From the NCBI GenBank assembly GCA_900073065.1, contig FJOG01000007.1, positions 235,852 to 299,851 on the forward strand: DNA of 64,000 bases, written 5' to 3'. Of this stretch, positions 23,564 through 33,954 are shown piece after piece. The notes beneath the pieces are model-generated. The model was not told the origin of the DNA, did not search any database, and worked only from the letters and a program-made list of their open reading frames with translations. The position numbers were made by a program, and so were the translations under genes. The stretch's first letter is position 1; every line of letters begins with the position of its first letter. This stretch comes from Phialocephala subalpina (taxonomy: Eukaryota > Ascomycota > Leotiomycetes > Helotiales > Mollisiaceae).

Positions 23564-24982
23564 TTTACTGCGAGGGACTATTTTATCGCGAAAATAAATT
23601 GTTGTGAGTATGAAAAGAACTATGTAATAATCACCACCTGGGAACAGACCCTCCCAGGCGAACCCCTTGAATTTAGCGACCCGCCTCGAAATGCATCTTG
23701 CCCAAACTTGAACTCTAAATGTCCGTCCTTTAAGTGATACTATTGAATTTTATATCTCCTTTGCCGACTGCGAATGCAGTGAGCTCAGATCATCACCGGC
23801 ACCATCAGTTCCACCAGACCGTGGGCTCACATTTGACAACAATGTGGTCTGATAGGAGGAGTCCGACTTCCGTGGTGCGACGACAAGTACGAAATCACTT
23901 GACATATCGCCGACTTGGATTCATTGACAGTTCCTGACTTATTTAGAGCATACTAAGCGTGTTACCTTTTAGATATTGATCCGTTTTCAAATGGGAACCG
24001 ATGAGGAGGCTCCTGCTCGTGACATACATCATCACGTGACATGAACATACCTCGATACATTCATCTACCTTTCTAGATCTTCTGGGACCGATGAGCGTCA
24101 CGGCTACATAGAGACGCCATCTTTCATGTGTTCCTCTCCTTTTCATTCAATTAAAACCCTTCTCGTGCCTCAAGTTCTCCCAAATTAGTTTAAGTCACAC
24201 TTCTAAAGCTACAATATAGATTTAAATAGTACCTCCATCTTTCACATACGACCATAGACTGTGGAAAATTGGTTTATATAAATAGTCTCGAGTTACTCTG
24301 GCATCAAATACGAAAGTTGCACATTGTCAAAAATAGATTCTAAGCTCTTTTTCTTTTCTTTTTCGCTTTTTCCCCTCTTATTTTCGAGATCCAGGAAGTT
24401 ATATCTTAGATCTCAACCACCCACGAGAATTTCACTTTATCTTGCTTCATCCGCGAATTCCAAAGTTTGAATCCACAATGCTGCTTTGTGAAGAGAAGCG
24501 ATTGCGACCAAGTTCAAGACTCAGGCGGACTCTACCATCTCCGCCACTACCCTCAACCTGTCGTCCAAAATCCGTAGAAGTACTTCAGGAGTCGAGTCAC
24601 CTCTGCTTCTGTCTCTGCCCCTGCCCCAGCCTCCGAGTCCCCCTCCTTTCTAGCCCTCCATCTGTTTTCTGCCCTCCCTCAACTCTTCCTCTTCTTCCAC
24701 CTCCCCCTTGCAACCACGTCAACTTAGCCGTGCTTGATCGTACAATTCAGAGGCAGAGGAAAACAGTTCGCTTTGTATTACCATTCCCGGGGAAAACCGA
24801 CGCACCCGGAATCTACCCGTTACTTTATTGTGAAATATCAGGAATATGAACATTGGTCCCATTAAAGAATCCGTTTGCTCAGCTTACTTGTAATCAAGGC
24901 TGATTGTGGGCAAATGTTTAAGTCTTGCCGGTAACTTTTCATATGAGCATAGTCAATCACGGGAATTTTACCGAAGTCGCTA
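23564..24982. other. Intergenic
   Basis: About 1.4 kb with only short frames. The 408-base frame at 24442-24849 has a Pro/Leu/Ser-rich composition and no recognisable content. The stretch 24242-24272 is identical to 28466-28496 (see the duplicated block). Confidence 0.4.
24242..24480 (+). repeat. Duplicated upstream-type block, copy A
   Basis: A 31-base stretch (beginning TCACATACGACCATAGACTG, 24242-24272) is identical to 28466-28496. Weaker similarity continues for about 200 bases: AGTCT, a shared ATTTTCGAGATCC segment (24380 and 28597), and TTCATCCGCG versus CTCATCCGCG. The two blocks lie 4.2 kb apart in the same orientation, on either side of the polygalacturonase gene. In copy B the block leads into a homeobox relic; in copy A nothing recognisable follows. 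Confidence 0.6.
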
Positions 24983-25629
24983 CCTCCAGGCAGTGTAGAA
25001 AATTCTATTCATTGAATAGAATATAGGGTCGCATTCATATTCTATTCAACTTTGAATGACTATATTCTAATTCTATTCTATTTTATTCAAAATATTTAGA
25101 ATATATTTGAATATTTTGAAGAGCACGTGATTATATACCGCTTTATAAACTAATTTCATCTTAGGCTTTACGTAAGGCTTAAAATGGCTTAGTTTTAACT
25201 AGATAACTAATCGAAAGCATCGAAAATTAATAATTGTTATAATAAGAATAGTAAAATATATTTAAGAGAAAAAGCGAAAAGGGGGCCTAAAGCTCGACTA
25301 AGTCCTAATTAGCCACGTGATTAATCATATGATTATAAGGGTTCTCGCAACGATAACTTTATTAAATAAACAATTTAAAAAGAAACCATTTAATAAGTTT
25401 ATTTACTTATATATACTTTATAATACTAAGTTTTTATATTTTTGATAAATATTTTAATTTTAATTATTTATTTTAAAAACACGTGATATTCTTGAATATT
25501 CTGAATGTATTTAGAATACTATATTCTGAATATTTTCGAAATATCGTATTCTAATTCTATTCCATTCTATTTAAAGCATTCAAAATATATTTAAATATTT
25601 TGAATTATTTTTGTCACATTGCCTCTAGG
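24983..25629. mobile_element. hAT-like MITE with 8-bp target-site duplication
   Basis: A 631-bp, very AT-rich element (24991-25621) flanked by CCTCCAGG at 24983-24990 and CCTCTAGG at 25622-25629, an 8-bp duplication with one C/T difference. Its ends are inverted repeats: CAGTGTAGAAAATTC on the left and CAATGTGACAAAAATAATTC read from the right. Subterminal regions also mirror each other (ATTCTAATTCTATTC tracts, and CACGTGAT at about 25124 and 25480). An 8-bp duplication and CA(G/A)TGT ends are characteristic of the hAT superfamily. There is no coding capacity, so it is non-autonomous. The extreme A+T content suggests C-to-T decay. Confidence 0.65.
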
Positions 25630-25983
25630 GTTGAGCTCCAATTTGTTAGGCGAAGGCGCGGACATGCTTGGATTAGGTAGAGAAGTTGGGAGAGATCCTG
25701 GAAGGTTTTAAGTGCCAATTCGCTTTTGCCAGCCCAACAACTTCAATCATGGTTGATATATGCCGTGTTGACTACAATGCAACAAATCAAATGTTAAGAT
25801 TTAGATTCAAATCTAAGCAAGATAGCTTTGAAGACCCTAGAATGTACTCAAGAATACGTAATGAAAGACAAGAACCATCATTTGCCGCTGACTGAAGGGC
25901 TTTACTAAAACTATATTTCGCTAACAATAAATTTACTCTGCAAGGGCCCACTGCCCAGATAGTAATACCCATTAATAGCAGTA

Positions 25984-27504
25984 TCAAGAGCAAGCCGCAA
26001 CACTGGGCACGTTAGTGCAGGAACCATACTTCTTCCCACCGGTAACAGCGACACTGGACCAGGTCCAGCCAGAGCAAGCGGAGCTACCGCACGTGATAAC
26101 CACGTCGTAGCCGCTGCTGGAGACTGCACCGGTGCCGACGATATTCTTGACGGTCAGATCGGTGATGGGGATGCCGCTAGAGGCAGTACCTCCATCTAAA
26201 TCGCCCCCGTCGTAGTTCTGCTCGATGAGGATACCATATCTGTGGATGCATGATCAGCTAACAAAACATGGAGGAAGTTATGCTGGATAGAATATGGTGG
26301 AGAGAGGCATACTTGGAGATAGAAGATAGGGTGATGTCGTCGTATTCCACGTTATTGATGGTTCCAGTATCGCCTTCGATGGCTTTGATGCGAATGCCTG
26401 TGTGGTGTGCGTCAGACGTGTGGAAGAGGTCGAAGAAGAAAAAAGCTCAAAGCTTACCATTTACGGACTTGGTAACTGTCGATGTAAGAAAGGACACGCC
26501 GTCGACAGTGTTGTCGGTGCGGCCACCAACCGACCCGACGGAAAGACCATGGCCACCTGAGCAGTAGCCGTTCTTGAAGATGATGTTGGTACCGGAGTTT
26601 ATTGCAACACAGTCGTCTTGGTTGTAGACAGTAGCGTATTCTGATAGACAGGGTTTAGTTAGTAGTGACTTCAATTGGTGCACCAAGGCATAATTGTGAT
26701 TAGTTTGAAAAAACTTGCCAATGGTAACAGTATCCGAGGAGCCGATATCAAATCCATCCGTGTTTTTGCCCAATGAATCCCCAGCCGAAGCGTCAATAGT
26801 AATGTAAGCTAGTTCAAGGTTGCTAGCACCATTGATGCTAAAGACTTGCACTGGGGGGTTGAGAATGGTAAGCGTTTCGATGAGCGAGTCGGTTAAGTCA
26901 TGAGCCTGGAAGAATTTGGGTTTAGTCACACCACTGCTGCCGCCGCCGCCATCCCAATAGGAAGCACCGTTGCCATTTAGGATTGAGCCGCCGCTGGCCT
27001 CACCAGCAACTTTGATATTAGTGCCGCTGACAGCGAAAAGCGGGCCCTCCCACTCGCTGTACGCAAATGACGTCTCGCCTTGGAAAATCACGACGGTGTT
27101 GTCTGGTAGGTCCGTCACTGCAGCAAATTAGTACGATATTTTATCTGAGAAGGAACAAGCGAGCAGGTTGAAAGTTGTTCGGAAGGTATTGGAATTCGCT
27201 TCCCAGCACAAATGTAAAGGGAGGACAAAGATCATTCCTGCTTACTGTCCAGTGTCTTGCCCGCCGGCACTGTTAGCGCGTCGAGAATGATGGTTGAGCA
27301 TGATGCCTTTGACTTGCTGGCTGATGAGTAGCCGAGTGATCCCGAAAAAGTGCAGGTCGCAGCACGCTTCTCAATTTCACGCTCTTGAAAGGCTTGTTCA
27401 ACTTCGAATGCGGCGGGCGCTGCGGTAGGTATTGGAGCAGGAGAGGCTACACATGTGGCAGCTAGTAGCAGCACTGCTAAGATCTGAGCTGTAGTCTGTA
27501 ACAT
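25984..27504 (-). CDS. Secreted endopolygalacturonase (GH28)
   Basis: Hydrolyses alpha-1,4-galacturonan of pectin outside the cell. Five exons, 27504-27246, 27117-26719, 26640-26458, 26397-26313 and 26239-25984, give 393 aa, typical for fungal endo-PG. A signal peptide ([20 protein letters not shown]) is followed by a propeptide ending in KR (about residue 49), a Kex2-type site before AATCTFSG. The four GH28 signatures are present: [28 protein letters not shown] and RIKA (usually RIKT). The protein ends [23 protein letters not shown] with the expected Cys pattern. The second intron has a GC donor (GCAAGT at 26718) and the frame is only kept if it is used. It lies between a MITE and a repeat-rich stretch. 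Confidence 0.92.
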
Positions 27505-28244
27505 GGCGTCTGGTGGAGGATTTGGACTGTGAAAATTGCCTGCTTCTGGAAGCCAAGGCGGGGCCAAGGTCTTGGTTCTTATGCTCCTACAAGCAGGCCC
27601 AATTTACTTGCAAGAAGATACTGATGCGGGGTAGCAGATCGCATCCACAGAATGTGACTTTATTGTCCAAAGTTCCGTGCCTGCTCTTGAGTGGGGACAG
27701 CATGGCTTTAGGAGATATTATTTCGCGTCTTGGCACTCATTTGACAGCATTTTCAAACATTGTGAACCCAATGAGTGGACGCATTAAAGATCATTCCGTA
27801 CGACTCTCCAAACCTCGCTTTTCTCCCCACACTATTCTGATATTTGGCCTAACCTTGGAAAGCATTGCGGAAAAATTTCAGAATTTATTAAATTTGAATT
27901 AGCTGAGCTACCAAGAAACCCCTTTTACACTTTAGGAAGTTGGAAGACAACCAGACATCCCGGTGCTTTGAGTACTGCTCTCGTTTATAGTCGCTAAAAA
28001 TATAAACATAGCTTTGAGTATTGCAGGAAAATTTCACCAAAGACGACCATCACTTGACAGGTTACAGCGACATCTCTGTCACAGGTATACGCGAACAATA
28101 AAGGCATATCGTGGGGCACAATACCCCATGATGCGGGTGGCCAGGCACGCTATGCATGCAAATGCGGGTATTATATTTTGCACCACTCGGCGCGAGCCTT
28201 AACAGTACCGTATTCTGCGTATCTTATTAAGGGGATGTCAGATA

Positions 28245-28271
28245 ATCCCAGTAGGATGATCCTACTGGGAT
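28245..28271. repeat. Perfect 27-bp palindrome
   Basis: ATCCCAGTAGGAT, a single G, then its exact reverse complement ATCCTACTGGGAT: 13-base arms around one central base. It is not next to a stop codon, so neither a terminator nor coding constraint explains it. It could be a dimeric protein-binding site, or the closed end of a vanished inverted repeat. Confidence 0.8.
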
Positions 28272-28465
28272 CCACGATAACCCATTTTAAGATTGATTGC
28301 GGATACTGAAATCTCTGGAAGGAAGAGGATAATTTTCCGTGTTAAGAGTTTATCAAGGTTAGTCAGCACCCGGAAGGAGTGCTGTTGGATGCACTAAGCG
28401 AAGGACAAAAACCACCTGGGCATTAAACAGGATTATAAGGTATGTATTTACATAAAAGAATCTTG

Positions 28466-28800
28466 TCACATACGACCATAGACTGTGGAAAATTGGGCTA
28501 TCTCAACAGTCTAAGGTGACTCCAGCCTCAAATGTAAGAATAATTAGTGATATCTCGAGAATGAAATCCTAGTTTGCAGAATTTCTTTTAGCGAAGATTT
28601 TCGAGATCCGAGAAATATTATCTTGGTTTTCACAATTCCTCATCCGCGATTCCTCATCAATCAAAGTCCAAAACAAGGCTTTAATGCAACATTATATTGA
28701 TGAGCCCTATCCAAGTCCAGCAACGTTCGTGCGCCTGTCCGAAGATCTCAACTTGTCAAGAGAGCAGACCATGAAATGGTTCAGATGACAAAGGGCCTAA
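28466..28800 (+). pseudogene. Homeobox-like relic with duplicated upstream block (copy B)
   Basis: After the block shared with 24242-24480, an open stretch from 28684 reads MQHYIDEPYPSPATFVRLSE, then DLNLSREQTMKWFR, stop, QRA, stop. This fits helices 2 and 3 of a homeodomain: the Pro-Ser turn, Leu-x-Leu-Ser, and Trp-Phe followed by Gln-Arg. A TGA sits at the place of the normally invariant Asn51 and a TAA follows three codons later. The downstream frame (28810-29016) is acidic and open. I infer a fragment of a fungal homeobox gene lost by decay; the match rests on about 35 residues. Confidence 0.45.
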
Positions 28801-29315
28801 AGTCGACTTGTGCAGAAGCAGTCAAAAGCCCAGAACCAAGCCGGGCCCGTTACTGACACGGACGCATGTGGTGACGAAGAGGATGCTATCAAGATTGAGT
28901 GCCCCAGCATAGACATCGAGGTCGACATTGCGCGAGTGGTTGACGCAGCTTGCATCGAGTCTGGAGGAAACGCCCTTTGCAGAAGCGTTTGTCAGTCTAA
29001 GAAACCAGCAGAATGAGACGGAAATGGGAGGTGTGCAATAGGGGGAACACACACGATACAGCCTGGGTTTTCGTACTTGATTATTTTGACTTTTGGGGTG
29101 AGGGGCCGATGTGCGCAATCTTGCAATTCTTGTATTCGTAATAAGAGCAATAAAGTACTCAAATTTTTTCTATCAAAAAAAAATGCACACTCGCAGGTCG
29201 CCTTCCCACTGAAACGGAAATCACCTTTCAATCAATGTTATCATACACCTGACTCTCTAAATCCCGGACTCTGGGTCCTCAATCTCCCTAATTTTCTAGC
29301 TTCCCAAGTCCAACC

Positions 29316-32197
29316 TCAAATATCTAAGCCATCGTCAGTCTTCGACCCCGGCTCTCTAAACTCCGTGCCCTGGTGAATATCACTAAGTCTAGCACAAAGG
29401 CCCAACAGAACCACCGTTTCCGTGGCCGCGAAATGATTCAATTCATCAAGTAATATATGCATGTGTCTCGCGAAGTTAAGCTCGAACTTCTTCAAGTTTG
29501 TGACCATTTTCTCAAGTTGCGGTGTGGGGATGCCCAAACTCGTGGATTTTGTCAGGGATTGCCTTTTGTCGTTTTGAAACCGCGACCATTGTTGATGCTG
29601 CATGCTGGATGGTTTGGTACTGCCTGAAAGGTCTGGGTCATTAGACTCTAGCTCGCGAGAAAACCACGAGGTGAAGCTAGAGAATAGGGTGCATGTTTGC
29701 AAGAGTTTGGAATGTCTCTGCTCAATAACATTAGTGAGGGCGTCGTTGCGATTATATCTGCCTTGATAGGTAAAAACATACCCTCAAGAGTCGAGCATTG
29801 GTAAGCATGCAACCTTTCAGACAAGTATCGAGGAAATCAACGTGGTTTTGCATCAGTTCATCCACTGTACCAACGGCTGATGTTGAACCGCCATTGAGCT
29901 TTTCCATGAAGCCTTGCCAATTCGGTTCAATGACTTCGGAAGTACAGAAATACAGAAGTTGCTGTACGTACACTAGCATGCGAGCTCGCAAGGTAAAAGC
30001 ACGCCGCTTACAAAGCTCAATCTCCTTATTCGAACTTTTGTGAGCCCAGCTAGAAGCTTTGTTCAGTGTCTGCCAGTTGGCAACTAGCTGTTGCTCCAGA
30101 TGTCGCAGTGAAAAGAGGTATCGAAACAAAGCTTGGTATCTCCCTAACAGTAAAAACGTTAGAGTCAGTGTTATCATTTTAGGAATAAGTAAGTGGAAAC
30201 GGTAGGGGTGAGTAGATACTTACAAACAGTCTTCCTACTGATGACAAGTGATGCCGGGAAAGGAACAATGCAATCAAATTGAAAAGAAGTAAATCCAATG
30301 GGCCCTTTTTCGTTTTCAACAGGTGGAGCAAGTGGATTCAATAGCGCTTCTTCGTCCTCGATGCCAGATATATTGATGACTCGCGTCAAACAATCAATCA
30401 AACTGATATTGTTCATCTCCACTTTAATATTCTCCTTGAAAGGATCTTGAGCAGGAAGGACCAAATCAAGCAATGCTTGCAATTTACTTGTGCTTATCTT
30501 GTCCACTGGTTTGCGAAGCTCTGGTGATGCTAAATCAAGGAAATAAGACAGGAAGTCAGACTGGCTTTGAAAGAAGTAGTGTTTCATCGAATGTAAACGC
30601 GCAGGTAGCGCATATGTTGTTAATAACAAGTTCAACAGAGATTTGTTTGCATAAACGTATGCGTCGTTAACATTATCGAACAATCGAGGGTCCTCGAAGG
30701 TGGTAGGGACATTACTGATAGCTTTGCTGATGTCGATTCCTCCACATTCGCGGACAACGTTGAGGTATTTCCCTGCAAGGAGAACTTTGTGTTGCACGCT
30801 CTCAAGTTGTGGCGGCACATTGTCTCGCAATGTATATCGCCTCTCCCAATAATCGTCTGTGTAGTCCTCCGAAAGGCGCTCCCGTTTGATGCTCTTTTGC
30901 TCTTTGACCAAAAACTCGGCATACAAGTCTTTGATGGTACCGTGATGAAGCCATTCATTCAGCATTCGCATATAGGGGCGGCTAGCATTTCGTAGTAATG
31001 AGATGAGAATTGTTCGAGCGGCTGGATCTCCAGAGAAGAATTCTAGACGCTTGGTGATCAAACCTAGAACGCTCCCACCTTTGCACACTGTTTTGTTCCT
31101 GCTGCCTGATACAAGATCGCTACCTTGCAAGGCTTCCAAAATGTTCTCTGTTTCAAACTCCATATTTGAGTCCTTGTCGTCATCCATTGAAGAGCTTCGC
31201 GTGATAATGGCTTGGGCGAAAGAGTACACTTGACTCATGAGGTGGCGTGTTGGAATGGTATGCACATTCAAAACGTGCAGGGTGAAAGATGGATTGGAGA
31301 GAAATTGAGTTTCTAGCTGAGCGATCAGGACTAAATAATCGAATATCAGCTTTCTTATAGCCGCACTCAAGGCGTGATTTACTATGCCGAGTTCAGCACG
31401 ACCTTGGACATCGATAAAGGCTTCAAGTGCGCTGTGATGGGTCGCCATTTTCAGTATCCCAATCGTAAGATCTCGTAGACTTGGATCTAACCCCGGAAGG
31501 ATGCCGAAAACTGGACCAGCTAAACGGTCTTTCTCGGCAGAAGGATTGTAGGCCTTAGCAAAATGGATGTATTGTCCTTCGAGTCCCATAAGCACCATGA
31601 GAAGATCTTCTATGATAGCCGCTTCTTGAGCTTCTAGTGATAATTCTCGCAACTCTCTAGGTTGCAATGAAATCGGTGCCTGTGAGGCTCGCGGTGGAAT
31701 GGATATTCGGGATGCCAGGGGCGCACTCGTGTGGGTGACCAGAGATACCTCGGGATTCCATGGAACTACATGAGTTTGTCAGTCTAGGGTCAAAACAAAG
31801 AGGCTTGGAAGGGCGATTCACGCTGCGGCATCTCTGGCTTGCTTGCTTTTGCTTGTGGTCGTTGGCTACCATATGGGTTTACATCAGATACTGCTCGAAC
31901 GTGATTCGGCTGATCGGCTGCTGGTTGCGTTCGCTGGTCCGGACTTCTTATTCGCCTGACTAGAGTTTCTGTGACTTTGACTCTCTCCTTTCTGTGTTCT
32001 CTCGTTCGCTGCGAGCTCGATTCGGTTCTGCGACGAGTCGTGGAGCTAGAAGACTGCGCGGGATGATGTCGCCGTTGATCGCTTTCTCTGTTTGTTGCAG
32101 GCACATTGCCAGTTGTTTGGTGTTCGCGCGCATTGCCGTCGCTCGCAGCTGGCTGATCTCTATGGAGAGGCCTGGAACTGGATGAGGAGGAGGACAT
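29316..32197 (-). CDS. SPC97: Gamma-tubulin complex component 2 (GCP2/Spc97/Alp4)
   Basis: Subunit of the gamma-tubulin small complex that nucleates microtubules at the spindle pole body. Four exons, 32197-31822, 31765-30224, 30143-29782 and 29717-29316, join in frame to 893 aa, the usual size. The N-terminal 125 residues are Ser/Arg-rich and disordered. The GRIP1 region begins at RELSLEAQEAAIIEDLLMVLMGLEGQYI and includes ASRPYMRMLNEWLHHG, a hallmark of GCP2/GCP3. The GRIP2 region contains YQALFRYLFSLRHLEQQL, and the C-terminus has HMHILLDELNHFA. The order and the YxxLFRYLF motif favour GCP2 over GCP3. Intron phases all agree and the protein appears complete. Confidence 0.93.
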
Positions 32198-33042
32198 TGT
32201 AGTAGTAGAGAAGTATAGCGTCACCAGGCTAGGCGTAGTATTGTGAGAAAATAGTATTCTTGTCTGCAATGGAGGGGCACAGGCTCGTCGCGCCGCGTCG
32301 AATCCTTTCGCGTACAGCGCTAAATGTTGCCCCGGGCGACGGCAGAGGATTTTAGCGTCTTAGCACCTGGGTTTACTAAATCAATAGCATCACAACATAA
32401 CAAAATCCCAGCCCAAGTAGTGTCTCAAAATCGTTGCTCTTTTAATAGATTCACGGGACGGGCAGGTACATCACTCTTCTTTATCAAGCTTCAAAACATA
32501 GCTTCGGAACCACGAAATTCTAAAGGATAAGTCCCTGGCCCCCAATTCCGGCCACCTCGCTTAACTCACCGCGGCTACCCCACTCTATACTCTAAATGAT
32601 TATTTCTCAACAACGCCTTTACAGATTTCTTTCAAATTTTATAAATATCTTGAATCGATAATGAAAAGCCGATATACCGAAGAAGATATCATGCGAGCGC
32701 TTGCAGCAATTGCAAATAGGGTATCTATGCGGAGAGCTAGTCTATTCTCGAGCAGAAGAAAATGGGTTTCACTTCTCTTCTGGTCCTCTTTCAACTCCGC
32801 CTTTGGGGTCTCGCCGGCCATAGCATCCAAAGCCGCTGTCTCTTTACTACGACCTGCCCCAAGTCTTAATGATTTTGCTGTGAAAGTATATTGTTCAACT
32901 TTCATTGACAGGGAACATTAAGCAAAGACGGGTGGCACACTCCTCAATATCGAGGCGCGAGTTCTGCTTCTTTCAGCACTTGCCATTGGTGTGAGTTTTT
33001 CAAAAGCGGCGATGAAATCTCAGTCCCAAGGTCTAGGAGAAC
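32198..33042. other. Intergenic with a transposase relic
   Basis: About 850 bases between the GCP2 start and a small MITE. The left end is the GCP2 promoter. The only recognisable item is a helix-turn-helix fragment at 32661-32750. Confidence 0.5.
32661..32921 (+). pseudogene. Pogo/Tigger-type transposase N-terminal fragment
   Basis: The frame opens with RYTEEDIMRALAAIANRVSM followed by RRAS, which matches the psq-type helix-turn-helix at the N-terminus of fungal pogo-like (DDE/CENP-B) transposases: K/R-Y-T-E-E-D, then A-L, then A-I-A-N-G and R-R-A-S. The expected next element (Y-G-I-P-x-S-T-L) is absent and the remaining frame has no transposase features, so only a truncated fragment of about 27 residues is supported. 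It lies about 290 bases from a TA-flanked MITE; pogo belongs to the superfamily that duplicates TA. Confidence 0.5.
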
Positions 33043-33208
33043 TACTTTGGTGTTAGGATAAACAAGTCCACCCCTTGAGGGTTCATACTTCTAGACGTTT
33101 CCACATACAAAGTCGATGGTAGTAGCTCGCTGATTGGTCCAAGACCCTTGACTTGTCTGTGCTTTAGAACTCTCAAGGGGTGGACTTATTTATCCTAACA
33201 CCAAAGTA
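33043..33208. mobile_element. 162-bp MITE with 40-bp inverted ends and TA duplication
   Basis: The element (33045-33206) has terminal inverted repeats of about 40 bases that agree at all but two positions, starting CTTTGGTGTTAGGATAAA on both strands, with C/T differences at the mismatches. It is flanked by TA on both sides (33043-33044 and 33207-33208), the target duplication of Tc1/mariner/pogo elements. The roughly 80-base interior is non-coding. The near identity of the arms indicates a fairly recent insertion. Confidence 0.8.
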
Positions 33209-33450
33209 CTTGCTGTTGTATGTTTTTTGTATAGGAGTGAGAAATTGATTCGAAGGAGCTCAGGGGAAGTTTTTCGTTGGCTAATAATGACGGTAAGTCT
33301 AGGCTAGACCAGTCTAGGAAGACAACGCTGGTCAGTGAGGGTTTGAACGCCACAAAGCCATTTATAGCACAAAAGAAAAACATTCTTGCCGAACTTGCAT
33401 TAGATTGAAGAGATTATGCGGCCGGATAAGCGGAACAATTGAGACTCGAG

Positions 33451-33933
33451 ATGGAAGTCGAGGACCATCGTCACGCCGTAGTCCTTGATTCATTTTCAAT
33501 TACATGTCAATCTCACGAATCTTGCTCAAGGTCTACTAGCAGTCACGGGCTCGAGACAAGATCCTGGGGATGCATTCAATCTACCATACTCTTCAATATA
33601 TCTCAGGAGAATTATGCCCTCAAGGGGAGAGCGTTATTTCTAAACTCAGCCGACTTTAAGAGCTTCATTTACTTCTTGGGTGTTGATTCTCTCCATTCCA
33701 TCAAAGATACGGAGCTGTACTCCCTTGTGGCTTTCAAAGACGCACGAGCAAGGCGTCTGCATGAGGCTGTCCACAAGGCTGAAGTGAATGCATGCCACAT
33801 GTGCAGAAAATACTGGTCATGCCTTACTAGCTACTCGCCCTCAGTCTACTCCCGCACACTTGAAAGTAAGGAAACTCAGACGAACATCCCAATTTTGATC
33901 ATCAAAGAAACACATGAAACTGCAACGAATTGA
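33451..33933 (+). CDS. Possible orphan protein (160 aa)
   Basis: Open frame from an ATG just after the MITE. I do not recognise it. It contains LFLNSADFKSFIYFLGVDSL and VHKAEVNACHMCRKYWSCL with a Cys-x2-Cys; there is no signal peptide or membrane span. A donor-like GTAAGG at 33866 and an acceptor-like CAATAG ending at 33950 exist, but splicing them runs into a stop at once, so I do not join it to the next gene. It may be a decayed gene or a chance frame. Confidence 0.3.
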   Translation: MEVEDHRHAVVLDSFSITCQSHESCSRSTSSHGLETRSWGCIQSTILFNISQENYALKGRALFLNSADFKSFIYFLGVDSLHSIKDTELYSLVAFKDARARRLHEAVHKAEVNACHMCRKYWSCLTSYSPSVYSRTLESKETQTNIPILIIKETHETATN

Positions 33934-33954
33934 ATATTTTTCTCCAATAGCATA

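Larger units (their letters stand above)
27505..29315. other. Repeat-bearing intergenic region
   Basis: About 1.8 kb upstream of the polygalacturonase gene. It includes that gene's promoter, a perfect 27-bp palindrome at 28245-28271, copy B of the duplicated block (28466 onward) and a homeobox-like relic (28684-28800). No intact gene was recognised. Confidence 0.5.

Noticed and set aside
24442..24849. 136-codon frame as a gene
   Set aside because: Pro/Ser/Leu-rich low-complexity translation from CT-rich DNA, with no conserved motif and no splice or context support.
33866..33950. Intron joining the 33451 frame to the DUF6594 gene
   Set aside because: The spliced frame meets a TAA immediately, and the DUF6594 protein is complete from its own ATG.
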